Below, piece after piece: positions 34,902-45,591 of a DNA stretch of 64,000 bases (position 1 is its first letter; every line of letters starts with the position of its first letter). Source of the DNA: Saccharopolyspora ipomoeae (GTDB lineage: Bacteria > Actinomycetota > Actinomycetes > Mycobacteriales > Pseudonocardiaceae); NCBI RefSeq assembly GCF_029952525.1, contig NZ_JASAOF010000010.1, positions 153,511 to 217,510 on the forward strand, read 5' to 3'. The notes under the pieces are model-generated. The model saw nothing but the letters and a program-made list of their open reading frames with translations, was not told the DNA's origin and did not search any database. Made by a program: the position numbers and the translations under genes.

Positions 34902-36311
34902 GTGACTCTGCACCTGGACGACCTTCGCGTTCGCCACCTCGGTGAATGCCGCCACGACTCGCCGCTGGCCGATCTGGTCGCGGACAAGAAGACCTCCCCG
35001 CACTACGTCTCGGAAGGGGATCGGGTCCTGCTCGACGACACAGTGTCGATGCTCGACCGGCGGGGCATGACCCCCGATCAGCTGCCGAGCTTCGAGGCCG
35101 CGGGGCCGCGTCGCAAGATCTACTTCGACCCGGCCGAGGTCACCGCGGGCATCGTGACCTGCGGTGGCCTGTGCCCCGGGCTCAACGACGTCATCCGGGG
35201 CCTGGTCCAGGAGTTGACGGTCCAGTACGACGTGAAGCGGATCCTCGGTTTCCGGAACGGTTTCCGGGGGCTGACCGCCCAGCACCGGCACGACACCGTC
35301 GACCTGACGCCCGACGTGGTGCGCGACATCCACAACTCGGGCGGCACCATCCTCGGCAGCTCGCGCGGCGGGCAGGACGCCGACGAGATGGTCGACACGC
35401 TCGTGCTGCGCGGCGTCAACGTGCTGTTCGTCGTCGGCGGCGACGGCGGCATGAACGCGGCTACCAACCTGGCCGCGGCCATCCGCGCCCGGGGTCTGGA
35501 CATCGCCGTGATCGGCGTGCCCAAGACCATCGACAACGACCTGCCCTACACCGACCAGTCCTTCGGGTTCCAGAGCGCGTTCGCGCAGGCCGCGAACTTC
35601 ATCTCGTCGGTCTCCATCGAAGCCTCGGCCAGCCCGGACGGCATCGGGATCGTGAAGCTGATGGGCCGGCACTCCGGCTTCATCGCCTGCTACGCGTCGC
35701 TGGCCCGCAACGCCGCCGACATCGTGCTCATCCCGGAGGTGCCGTTCCGGCTGGAAGGCGAGGACGGGCTGCTGGCTCGGGTCGAGCGCCACGTGCGCGA
35801 CAAGGGCTTCGTGGTCATCGTGGTCGCCGAAGGCGCAGGTCAGGACGTGCTCGCCGAGCGCGGCCTGCTGCAGGGCGGCGCCACCGACGCCTCCGGCAAC
35901 GCCAAGCTGGGCGACATCGGGCTGCTGCTGCGCGAGACCATCAGCGCCCACCTCACCGAGGCGGGCCTGTCGCCGACGGTGCGCTACATCGACCCCAGCT
36001 ACGCGATCCGCAGCGTCACCGCCAACGCCTACGACAGCGTGTACTGCCTGCGCCTGGCGCACAACGCGGTCCACGCGGCGATGGCGGGGCGCACCGAGAC
36101 CGCGGTGGTGCGCTGGCGCCGCCGGTTCGTGCACGTGCCGATGCCGCTGATCATCAGCCACCGCAACGAGGTCGACCCGGACGGCGATCTGTGGATGTCG
36201 GTGCAGGAGGCCACCGGTGGGCTCGTGGCGCCCAGCGACGGCCGCAAGCTCGACCGGCCCGGCATCCCGGGCGCACCCCGGCAACGCGGTGCCGGGGTCG
36301 TCGCGGGCTGA
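34902..36311 (+). CDS. pfk: 6-phosphofructokinase (plant/long-type, probably ATP-dependent)
   Basis: A 469-aa phosphofructokinase with an N-terminal extension of about 80 residues before 'GIVTCGGLCPGLNDVI'. Key donor-site residues are GGDGG rather than the GGDD of most PPi enzymes, so ATP use is more likely. 'PKTIDNDLPYTDQSFGFQSA' and 'KLMGRHSGFIACYAS' complete the active site. This resembles long plant-type enzymes. GTG 34902 follows GAGGAG, 9 bp after glpX. It would make fructose 1,6-bisphosphate for the aldolase (43747), the cleavage branch of the RuMP cycle. Confidence 0.93.
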   Translation: MTLHLDDLRVRHLGECRHDSPLADLVADKKTSPHYVSEGDRVLLDDTVSMLDRRGMTPDQLPSFEAAGPRRKIYFDPAEVTAGIVTCGGLCPGLNDVIRGLVQELTVQYDVKRILGFRNGFRGLTAQHRHDTVDLTPDVVRDIHNSGGTILGSSRGGQDADEMVDTLVLRGVNVLFVVGGDGGMNAATNLAAAIRARGLDIAVIGVPKTIDNDLPYTDQSFGFQSAFAQAANFISSVSIEASASPDGIGIVKLMGRHSGFIACYASLARNAADIVLIPEVPFRLEGEDGLLARVERHVRDKGFVVIVVAEGAGQDVLAERGLLQGGATDASGNAKLGDIGLLLRETISAHLTEAGLSPTVRYIDPSYAIRSVTANAYDSVYCLRLAHNAVHAAMAGRTETAVVRWRRRFVHVPMPLIISHRNEVDPDGDLWMSVQEATGGLVAPSDGRKLDRPGIPGAPRQRGAGVVAG

Positions 36312-36563
36312 CCGCTGGTTGTCGCGGCACCACCGCTCGTGGTCCGTTCGGCAGCGGTCGTGGTGCTCTGCTTGCCGCGCGATTCCAGCACGACGTAACT
36401 TTCGCCACGATGCCGCGAAACCTGAGCTCAGGAGGCGACCGCGCTCGGGTTCGCGGCCTGTTCCAGCAAGTCAGCGGTCCGCGCGGCGGCGTGGTCCGGC
36501 CCGGTTCCCCTCGCGAGCTCCGCGCGCGCCGGGTTGGTTGAGAAGACCAAAGGCGGTCTGAAG

Positions 36564-37947
36564 ATGGCGGACATGCAGCGACTGACCTTGCCGACCCGCA
36601 ACGCGGGCAAGCCCACGGTCTACGGGGCGTGGGAGCGGTTCGTGCGGGGTGAGGACGACATCGCGGGCGTGCGGCCCGAGGTGGCGCTGTCCTGGCACCG
36701 CTGCCGGGACCAGTACCGCGTCGACCCGAAGCTGACGGAGGCGCCGGTGGCCATCACCGACGTCGACCACAGCCTGGAGCACGACGTGGTGTTCGCCGAG
36801 CTGGGCTTCCGCGCCGCCTCGGTCGTCGACGAGGTCAGCAGCATCGGAGGCGTCGTCACCGTCGCCGACGCGACCGGGCGCGTGCTGGCCGAGTGGGGCA
36901 ACAAGGACACCCGGAACTTCGCGGCGAAGGCCAACCTCGCGCCGTGGTACTGCTGGTCGGAGAGCGCCACCGGCACCAACGGCATGGGCACCGCGCTGGA
37001 GACCACCGCCCCGGTGGTCATCCGCGGGCCCGAGCACTGGTGCCAGGCGTTCCACGACTGGAACTGCGCGGGCGTGGCGGTTCGCGACGTGGTCACCAAG
37101 CAGCCGGTGGCCGTGCTCAACATCTCCTGCTGGCGCAGCGAGCTGCCGAAGGCGGCCGGTGCGTGGTTGAGCAACGCCGCCAGCCGCACCCAGTTCACGT
37201 TGCGCCGCCGCGCCCGCGACGCCGGCGCCGAGCTCATCGCCGCCTACAACCACGCCCGCTCGCGCGCGGCGGTGTCGCTGGCGGCGGTGGACCCGTCGGG
37301 CCGCGTGGTCATCGCCGACGACCGCGCGGGCGTGCTGCTGGGCGTCCCCAGCTGCACCCCGGCGCCGGACCCGGCGGAGCGCTGGAACCCCGGTCTGCCG
37401 GGCCTGATCCGCGCCGTCCGCTACGCCGCCAAGCAGGCCTCCCGCAACCCCGACTGGGTCGGGTCCACGCAGATCTTCACCCACCTGGCCGATGAGCCGA
37501 CGCCGGTGAGCATCCGGCCGGTGTTCCAGTTCGGGCACCTGGTGGGCAACATCGTCGTGTTCGGCACCTCCGAGGGCGAGCAGATGCCGCGCTCCGAGCC
37601 GGGCGCGGCCGTCCCGGAGCAGGGCAGGGCGCCGCGGATCGTGGCCTCCCGGGAGAACCGGATGGTGCTGCTGCGCCCGCCGGAGGTCGCCTTCGCCGAG
37701 TCCGACGGCAGCGACGTGTGGCTGTCGACCGACCAGGGCAAGCTGCGGGCCTCCTCCCCGGCGCTGGACAAGATCGAACGCGAGCTGGGCGGCGCCGGGT
37801 TCCTGCGGGTGCACCGGCAGTACGTCGTCAACCTCGACCGGATTCGCGAGGTCGAGCGGGGTTTCAAGGGCGAACTGGCCCTGGTGATGGACAACGAGGC
37901 CAACACGATGGTGCCGGTGTCGCGGCGCAACGCCCCGGTGGTGCGCA

Positions 37948-37964
<17 letters not shown>
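36564..37964 (+). CDS. AcoR-like GAF sensor with C-terminal LytTR DNA-binding domain
   Basis: About 466 residues. The N-terminal part (1-330) resembles the sensor half of AcoR-type sigma-54 activators: 'ALSWHRCRDQYRVDP', then a GAF domain with 'SESATGTNGMGTAL' and 'HWCQAFHDWNCAGVAV'. No AAA+ domain follows; instead residues about 365-466 form a LytTR domain ('FLRVHRQYVVNLDRIREVERG', 'VPVSRRNA'). AcoR sensors detect alcohol-derived metabolites, so formaldehyde or methanol sensing is plausible. It stands between the RuMP and alcohol dehydrogenase genes and is the best candidate to bind the repeats at hps, phi and fba. ATG 36564 is chosen; the start is not certain. Confidence 0.85.
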
Positions 37965-40250
<2,286 letters not shown>

Positions 40251-40270
40251 CCGAAATCGTGCGCTGGAGT

Positions 40271-40302
40271 AAGGTCCTGGGCCCTCGTGGCACCAGGACC
40301 TT
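40271..40302 (+). terminator. katG terminator
   Basis: Arms AAGGTCCTGG and CCAGGACCTT with a 12-base loop and a following TTTCTCGTT run, 20 bp after the katG stop. The rest of the gap to 40628 has an AT-rich stretch (40420-40460) that is the likely promoter of the next operon; no LytTR-type repeat pair was found in it. Confidence 0.85.
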
Positions 40303-40628
40303 TCTCGTTCTCCGGCGTCTCGCCGAAGGCCCTGACGAGCACGAATCCGGTTGGGCGGTAGCTAATTCCGGGGGAGCGGTGGGGCACGGCAGGTTAGCGG
40401 TCAGCCCTTCCTATGTGGTTCCGGTCACCGTAAAATTTCGGAGTATCACAGGTTAATTCGGAAGTGCTCGGGACATTCGGCTCCAGGTCGGAAACGCCGT
40501 TGCACCGCCTGTGGGGAGGAAACCGATCCAACGCGCGCAGCGCCTTTCTGCGAATCCCCTCGGAAAGGCCGGGGCACACCCGTGCGCGAGTGATCCGGAT
40601 GTGGACTCGAAATAGGAGGTGAGGTCCG

Positions 40629-41090
40629 ATGACATCGACTCAGGAACGCGACGACCTTCTGAGCGAACTGGGCTTGGACGCACAGAACACCGCGGCGATC
40701 GGCCGCGTGCTCGGTACCGGCAACATCGAGCGGGCGACCGAACGCCCCGACGGCACGATGGAAGCGACCATCCGGATCAACGAGGACGAGATCGCCTGGG
40801 ACCCGGCGATCCTCGTGCTGCCCCACGGCGGCAAGGTCGAGCTGACGGTCATCAACGATGACAAGAACACCCACGCGTGCCTGCTGCCCAGCAACGGCGA
40901 CAAGAAGTTCCTGTGGCTGCTGAACCACTCCAAGGGCAGGGCGACGCTCGACCTGGATGGTCCCGGCTACTACTGGTACAGCTCGCCCGGCGGCAACGAC
41001 GAGGGCCGCGGCCTGACCGCCGCCATCGTCGTGCTCGGCGAGGTCCCGCCGGAAGCCCGTCTCGACCGCCCCGACCAGCCGCGCCGGTGA
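40629..41090 (+). CDS. Cupredoxin-fold protein lacking copper ligands
   Basis: A 153-aa protein with a strong site (AGGAGGTGAGG, then ATG). After a 40-residue helical lead, residues 45-138 follow a cupredoxin pattern: 'ILVLPHGGKVELTVINDDKNTHAC' and 'GPGYYWYSSPGGNDEGRGLTAAIVVLG'. Only one usual ligand remains (H82). Where Cys, His and Met are expected (as in Y-C-x2-PGH-x4-GM) there are Y117, G122 and R128. It has no signal peptide. It is 13 bp upstream of the PQQ dehydrogenase gene, so it probably serves as a partner, chaperone or subunit, not as a blue-copper carrier. Confidence 0.75.
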   Translation: MTSTQERDDLLSELGLDAQNTAAIGRVLGTGNIERATERPDGTMEATIRINEDEIAWDPAILVLPHGGKVELTVINDDKNTHACLLPSNGDKKFLWLLNHSKGRATLDLDGPGYYWYSSPGGNDEGRGLTAAIVVLGEVPPEARLDRPDQPRR

Positions 41091-41103
41091 AAGGAACGAA
41101 CAG

Positions 41104-42792
41104 ATGACCATCGAGTACGTTGACGCAGGTGAGGCGATCGATCACGGTGCGCTGAGCGCCGTGTCCGGCACCGCCCCGGCGGTCACGGACAACATCGACT
41201 ACGACCGCATCCTCAACGCGCGCTCCGAGTCGCACAACTGGATCACCTACTACGGCGACTACGACGGCAAGCGCTTCAGCCTGCTGGACCAGATCAACAC
41301 CGAGAACGTCAAGCGCCTCGGCCCCGCCTGGATCTTCCAGGCCGGCACCTCCGGCCAGATCGCCGGTGCCTCGACCTACGCGTTCGAGACCTGCCCGCTG
41401 GTCGTCGACGGCGTCATGTACGTGACCGGGTGGGACGGCTGGTTCTGGGCGCTGGACGCCAAGACCGGTGAGCAGCTGTGGCGCTACAAGCACGCGGTCC
41501 CGTTCGACGTCTCGCTGTGCTGCGGCAACGTCAACCGCGGCTGCGCCGTGGCCAACGGCAAGGTCTACTTCGTGACCCCCAACGCCCACCTGCTGGCGCT
41601 CGACGCCACCACGGGCAAGAAGGTCTGGGAGAAGACCATCGGCGACGTCCGCGCCGGTGAGAGCGCCTCGCTCGCGCCGCTGGTCGTCAAGGACACCCTC
41701 ATCACCGGCAGCGCCGGCGGCGAGTTCGGCGTCCGCGGTCACATCGACTGCTGGGACCTGGAGACCGGCGAGCAGCGCTGGCGCTGCTACACGGTCCCGA
41801 AGCCGGGCGAGCCCGGTTCGGAGACCTGGGGCGACGCCGAGGCCAACGCCTGGGCCCGCGGCGGTGCCAACCACTGGGTGACCGGCACCTACGACCCGGA
41901 CACCAACCTGTACTACGCGGGAACCGGCAACCCGGCCCCCGACTTCGACGGTGAGGTGCGCCCCGGCGACAACCTCTACACCGACAGCGTCGTCGCGGTG
42001 AACGTGGACACCGGCAAGATCGTGTGGCACTACCAGTTCACCCCGCACGACCTGTGGGACTACGACTCGACGATGGAGATGACCCTCTTCGAGCGGGACG
42101 GGAAGAAGCTCCTCGGCCACTTCGACAAGAACGGGTACTTCTTCGTCCTCGACCGCACCAACGGCGAGCTGCAGCACGTCACGCCGTTCGTCGACCGGAT
42201 CGACTGGGGCACCATCACCCGCGACGGCAAGGTGACCCCGCGGAAGTACCCGGACAAGGAAGGCGAGCCGGTTCACTTCTACCCGGGCCCGGCGGGCGCG
42301 AAGGAGTGGACGCACGCGGCGTACAACCCGAACCGCGACCTGTTCTACGTGCCGGTCGCGGACGTGGGCGCCACCGCCACCCGTCGTCGTCGTGAGTTCA
42401 AGGAAGGTCAGCCCTACTGGGGCGCGGCCGTCCAGGTGGACATCGACAACATGGCCGGGTCGGTCAGCGCGTTCGACTCCCACGGCGTCGAGAAGTGGCG
42501 CTGGCGCAACCCGCACCCGATGGCCTCGTCGGTGCTGGCCACCGCCGGTGACCTCGTGTTCGCCGGTACCCCGGCGGGCGAGTTCATCGCGCTCAACGCC
42601 CAGACGGGCGAGGAGCTGTGGAAGTTCCAGTGCGGCAGCGGCCACCACGGCAGCCCGATGACCTACTCGGTCGACGGCAAGCAGTACGTCGCCGTGCCGG
42701 TCGGCTGGGGCGGATGGCTCGAGGGCATCATCCCCGGCATGCTCGGCGCCGGCCACGGCTCCGCCCTGATCGTGTTCGCGCTGCCGGACTGA
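41104..42792 (+). CDS. PQQ-dependent alcohol dehydrogenase with lanthanide (XoxF-type) signature
   Basis: A 562-aa eight-bladed quinoprotein with repeated tryptophan-docking motifs ('TGKKVWEKTIG', 'TGEELWKFQCG'). Residues aligning with methanol dehydrogenases: adjacent cysteines C139-C140, N144-R145 ('CCGNVNRG'), metal ligand E207 ('GSAGGEFGVRG'), W258, N276 ('GTGNPAPDF'), catalytic D319 and, two residues on, D321. This Asp-Tyr-Asp is the known mark of lanthanide enzymes (XoxF, PedH, ExaF); calcium MxaF has Ala there. No signal peptide is visible, though such enzymes are normally exported. It would oxidise methanol, or another alcohol, to feed Hps. No cytochrome c or pqq genes are nearby. Confidence 0.88.
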   Translation: MTIEYVDAGEAIDHGALSAVSGTAPAVTDNIDYDRILNARSESHNWITYYGDYDGKRFSLLDQINTENVKRLGPAWIFQAGTSGQIAGASTYAFETCPLVVDGVMYVTGWDGWFWALDAKTGEQLWRYKHAVPFDVSLCCGNVNRGCAVANGKVYFVTPNAHLLALDATTGKKVWEKTIGDVRAGESASLAPLVVKDTLITGSAGGEFGVRGHIDCWDLETGEQRWRCYTVPKPGEPGSETWGDAEANAWARGGANHWVTGTYDPDTNLYYAGTGNPAPDFDGEVRPGDNLYTDSVVAVNVDTGKIVWHYQFTPHDLWDYDSTMEMTLFERDGKKLLGHFDKNGYFFVLDRTNGELQHVTPFVDRIDWGTITRDGKVTPRKYPDKEGEPVHFYPGPAGAKEWTHAAYNPNRDLFYVPVADVGATATRRRREFKEGQPYWGAAVQVDIDNMAGSVSAFDSHGVEKWRWRNPHPMASSVLATAGDLVFAGTPAGEFIALNAQTGEELWKFQCGSGHHGSPMTYSVDGKQYVAVPVGWGGWLEGIIPGMLGAGHGSALIVFALPD

Positions 42793-42826
42793 TCGGGATC
42801 AGCAAGACGGAGTGAAGCAGGGAGGC

Positions 42827-42868
42827 TCCGGCCGGGCGGTGTGCGTGTGGACGCACCGCCCGGCCGGA
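42827..42868 (+). terminator. Hairpin after the PQQ dehydrogenase
   Basis: Perfect 15-bp arms (TCCGGCCGGGCGGTG and complement) with a 12-base loop lie 35 bp after the dehydrogenase stop and before the small LytTR gene. It can terminate or reduce transcription into that regulator. Confidence 0.8.
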
Positions 42869-42915
42869 CTCAGCTCGCACCCGCTTCCGCGAGACCACAG
42901 CAACGGGAGGATGCG

Positions 42916-43257
42916 TTGGGTGAACAACGACGCGTTGTCGGGATCAAGGGGGACCGCCAGGTCCTGTTCGACATCGCCGAGGTCATCGTGGCCGAAGCCG
43001 TCGGGAGGGCTGTGTGGCTGAGGACCGACCTCGGACGATTCCGGTGCGCCACCGATGGGATAGACAAGATCGATGACAAGTACGCGTCCTGCGGATTCGT
43101 GCGGGTTCACCGCAGTTATCTGGTGAACCTCAACCGCGTTCGCGAAGTGTCGCGCAAGGACGGTGGGGAGCTGGAACTCACCGTCGAGAACTACGGGTGG
43201 ATCGTTCCGGTGTCCCGCCGGCGGGCCAAGTTCGTCACCGAAGCACTGGGTCTGTAG
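42916..43257 (+). CDS. Stand-alone LytTR DNA-binding protein
   Basis: About 113 residues consisting only of a LytTR domain: 'FVRVHRSYLVNLNRVREVSR' and 'VPVSRRRAKFVTEALGL' closely match the C-terminus of the regulator at 36564. It has no sensor domain. A TTG at 42916 with GGGAGG five bases upstream is preferred; a frame extension to GTG 42841 would start inside the hairpin at 42827-42868. It may compete with, or dimerise with, the larger regulator on the same sites. It is just upstream of the fba promoter. Confidence 0.8.
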   Translation: MGEQRRVVGIKGDRQVLFDIAEVIVAEAVGRAVWLRTDLGRFRCATDGIDKIDDKYASCGFVRVHRSYLVNLNRVREVSRKDGGELELTVENYGWIVPVSRRRAKFVTEALGL

Positions 43258-43534
43258 CGCTTTCGGTCGTCTTCGGCCGGCACCTGCACGTCGCCGCACC
43301 TGTTCCGAGGCTCCAGGCGCTCCCCTGCGCTGGGGGTGGGTCTCGGGGCGGGTGCGGCTTTTTCGCGTTCCCGTCCCCGTTTCCGTGCGCTCACCGCGGT
43401 GCGGATCCGGAGTCCGAGCGGGAGTGAAAAGCACGTGCTTTTTCCTGCTGGCCAAAGAATACGCGTACTGTTTGGGCGACGCAATGGGTTTCGAGCCCTC
43501 CACGTGCGTTCCCCCCGTTTGCGCTCGCGTGAGA

Positions 43535-43603
43535 ACCGTTCGTGCGCCGACCGTCCCGGTTCGTGCCGAAATCGTTGACGCACCAGGGGGTTCGGGGCAG
43601 CCT
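43535..43603 (+). promoter_or_regulatory. fba promoter with LytTR-type direct repeats
   Basis: ACCGTTCGT (43535-43543), 12 bp, CCGGTTCGT (43556-43564), 8 bp, CGTTGACG with -35 TTGACG (43575-43580), then 17 bp to CAGCCT. It is the third member of the element also found at hps and phi. The rest of the 489-bp gap after the small LytTR gene shows no gene. Confidence 0.82.
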
Positions 43604-43746
43604 GGGAATCCGATACGCGTCCTCGCGGCGGCTCGAAACCGCAGGTACGAGCAAGGACGGCAGAACCTCCGCGCGGTCACCCTCGCGCAGTCGAAGAATC
43701 TCAACCCGGCACTGGTAGTGCCTCACGCTGGGAGGCGTAACGAGAC

Positions 43747-44724
43747 ATGGCCACCTTGAACGAAATCGCGCGCGAAATGGTCTCCAACCGGCGCGGAATC
43801 CTCGCCGCCGACGAGAGCATCGGGACGATGTCGTCGCGTCTGGAGAGCGTCGGTGTGGCGGCCTCCGACGAGAACCGCCGCGTGTACCGCGAGCTGATCG
43901 TCACCACGCCCCAGCTGGTCGACTCGATCAGCGGCGTCATCCTGGCCGACGACACCACGCGCCAGAAGCTCTCCGACGGCCGCACCTTCCCGCAGGCCCT
44001 CCAGGACATGGGCATGCTGGCGGGAATCAAGGTCGACACCGGTGCCAAGCCGCTGGCCGGCTCCCCGGACGAGAAGGTGACCGAGGGGCTCGACGGGCTG
44101 CGCGAGCGCGTCGCCGAGTACGTGAGCCTGGGCTCGACCTTCGCCAAGTGGCGCGCCGTGATCACCATCGGCGACGGCATCCCCACCGAGCGCGCGGTGC
44201 GCGCCAACGTGCACGCGCTCGCCCGCTACGCGGGCCTGTGCCAGGAGGGCGGGCTGGTCCCGATCGTCGAGCCCGAGGTCCTCATGGACGGCTCGCACTC
44301 GCTGGCGCAGTGCCAGCAGGTGACCCGCGCGGTGCTGCGGGTGCTGTTCGACGAGCTCGACCTGATGAAGGTGCGGCTCGACGGCATGGTGCTCAAGCCC
44401 AACATGGTCGTCGCCGGCAAGAACTGCCCCGAGCAGCCCGGCGTCGACCTGGTCGCCCAGACCACCGTGGACACGCTGCGCGACACTGTTCCGGCCGAGG
44501 TGCCGGGCATCGCGTTCCTCTCCGGTGGCCAGAGCCCCGAGCTCGCCACCCGGCACCTGGGGGCCATGCAGAACTGCGGTGACCTCCCCTGGGAGCTCAC
44601 CTACTCCTTCGGGCGCGCCCTGGTCGGGCCCGCTCTGGAGACGTGGCGGGGTGACAGCGCCAAGTGGGCCGACGCCCAGCAGGCGCTGTCGGTGCGCGCC
44701 GTCGCGAACGCCGCGGCGCGCTGA
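43747..44724 (+). CDS. fba: Class I fructose-bisphosphate aldolase
   Basis: A 325-aa class I (Schiff-base, eukaryote-like) aldolase. Residues: D23 ('GILAADES'), K95 ('GIKVD'), K134 ('AKWR'), E175 and the Schiff-base lysine K217 ('VLKPNMVVAG'). It cleaves fructose 1,6-bisphosphate and may condense erythrose 4-phosphate with dihydroxyacetone phosphate to sedoheptulose 1,7-bisphosphate. ATG 43747 starts after GGAGGCGTAACGAG. Sharing the promoter element with hps and phi ties it to the RuMP cycle, though class II aldolases are usual in actinomycetes. Confidence 0.95.
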   Translation: MATLNEIAREMVSNRRGILAADESIGTMSSRLESVGVAASDENRRVYRELIVTTPQLVDSISGVILADDTTRQKLSDGRTFPQALQDMGMLAGIKVDTGAKPLAGSPDEKVTEGLDGLRERVAEYVSLGSTFAKWRAVITIGDGIPTERAVRANVHALARYAGLCQEGGLVPIVEPEVLMDGSHSLAQCQQVTRAVLRVLFDELDLMKVRLDGMVLKPNMVVAGKNCPEQPGVDLVAQTTVDTLRDTVPAEVPGIAFLSGGQSPELATRHLGAMQNCGDLPWELTYSFGRALVGPALETWRGDSAKWADAQQALSVRAVANAAAR

Positions 44725-44775
44725 GCAACCCGGACCGCGGCGACAAGGTGCACCGGAACCGCAAAGGAGCGGATT

Positions 44776-45423
44776 GTGACCACATCGGACACTGCAACGG
44801 ACCGTGAAAGACCGGCCCACCGAGAGCCCGAGGAGGTGACGGGGCCGCTCGCGGGCGACCCCGCGCTGATCGGCGTCCCCACGTTCGTGGTGGGCTCGAT
44901 CGCCTTGGGCATGACCCTCGTCGGCTTCGTCCCCGCGGAGGCGGTCGGAGCGCCGGTGGCGATCATCCTTGCCGCCACCGGTCTCGGCCAGCTGGTGGCG
45001 GCCCTGTGGGCGGCGGCGATCGGCCAGAGCGCCGTCGCGTCGATCTTCGGGACCTTCGCCGGGTTCTGGCTCAGCTACGGGTTCCTCGTGCTGGGCCTGA
45101 CCCACAGCTGGTTCGGGGTGCCTGAGGACAGCGCCACCGCCACGCAGGTGTTGTTCCTGACGTCGTGGTTCATCGTCGTGGCACTGCTGACGGCGGGGAC
45201 GTTGCGCCTGCCCAGCGCCTACACGCTGCTGTTCGCGCTGATCGCGGCGGCGTTGGGGCTGGTGCTGCTGGCCACGGCCCAGGACTCGGCGCAGCTGAAG
45301 ACCATCGGCGGGTACGTGGTCTTCACCTTCGCCACCTTGGGCGCGTACATGTTCCTGCACGTGTTGTCACTGGCCACGGGCGGCCGAGGGCTGCCACTGG
45401 GCCGCCCCCTGCGGGGCCAGTGA
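44776..45423 (+). CDS. Acetate/succinate-type transporter (GPR1/FUN34/YaaH family)
   Basis: A 215-aa protein with six hydrophobic segments, 'IGVPTFVVGSIALGMTLVGFVP' being the first. The N-terminal motif that is usually NPAPLGL appears as DPALIGV, and later 'ALLTAGTLRLPSAYTLLFALIAAALGLVLLA' is typical. The family moves acetate, succinate or, in some cases, ammonium. GTG 44776 follows AAAGGAG, and the gene lies 51 bp after fba. It probably exports or recovers acetate from RuMP-derived overflow. A hairpin terminator follows. Confidence 0.85.
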   Translation: MTTSDTATDRERPAHREPEEVTGPLAGDPALIGVPTFVVGSIALGMTLVGFVPAEAVGAPVAIILAATGLGQLVAALWAAAIGQSAVASIFGTFAGFWLSYGFLVLGLTHSWFGVPEDSATATQVLFLTSWFIVVALLTAGTLRLPSAYTLLFALIAAALGLVLLATAQDSAQLKTIGGYVVFTFATLGAYMFLHVLSLATGGRGLPLGRPLRGQ

Positions 45424-45429
45424 ACAGGA

Positions 45430-45463
45430 GCGCGGAGGCGGCCCCAACCCACCGCCTCCGCGC
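45430..45463 (+). terminator. Terminator of the fba operon
   Basis: Arms GCGCGGAGGCGG and complement (12 bp, 10-base loop) begin 6 bp after the transporter stop. It marks the right end of the methylotrophy island. Confidence 0.85.
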
Positions 45464-45500
45464 TTCCCCCCCCACATCCACGCCCTGTGGGGGAGTGGAA

Positions 45501-45540
45501 GACCCCGGTTTTCGTCCCCGCGAAAACCGGGGTTTTCGAC
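45501..45540. repeat. Copy 2 of CGAAAACCCCGG palindromic repeat
   Basis: GACCCCGGTTTTCG, then TCCCCG, then CGAAAACCGGGGTTTTCG. Same family as 28181 and 46709; here the left half has lost part of its AAAA. Confidence 0.85.
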
Positions 45541-45591
45541 GCTCGGCCCGACGCGCCCGAGCTCGGCTCGGGGCGCGATCGGGTCGTGCGG

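Noticed and set aside
32778..36284. 1168-codon minus-strand frame across phi, glpX and pfk
   Set aside because: It lies antisense to three confident enzyme genes and crosses the promoter elements; low-complexity translation.
40303..40628. A LytTR repeat pair at the cupredoxin/dehydrogenase promoter
   Set aside because: GTT-containing boxes exist, but none has the 21-bp period or the -35 placement seen at hps, phi and fba.
41090..41103. GAACGAAC as a fourth LytTR site before the quinoprotein gene
   Set aside because: It is within the ribosome-binding spacer, has no second repeat at 12 bp and no TTGAC box.
42841..42915. Upstream extension of the small LytTR gene from GTG 42841
   Set aside because: It begins inside a strong hairpin, lacks a ribosome site and adds residues not found in LytTR domains.
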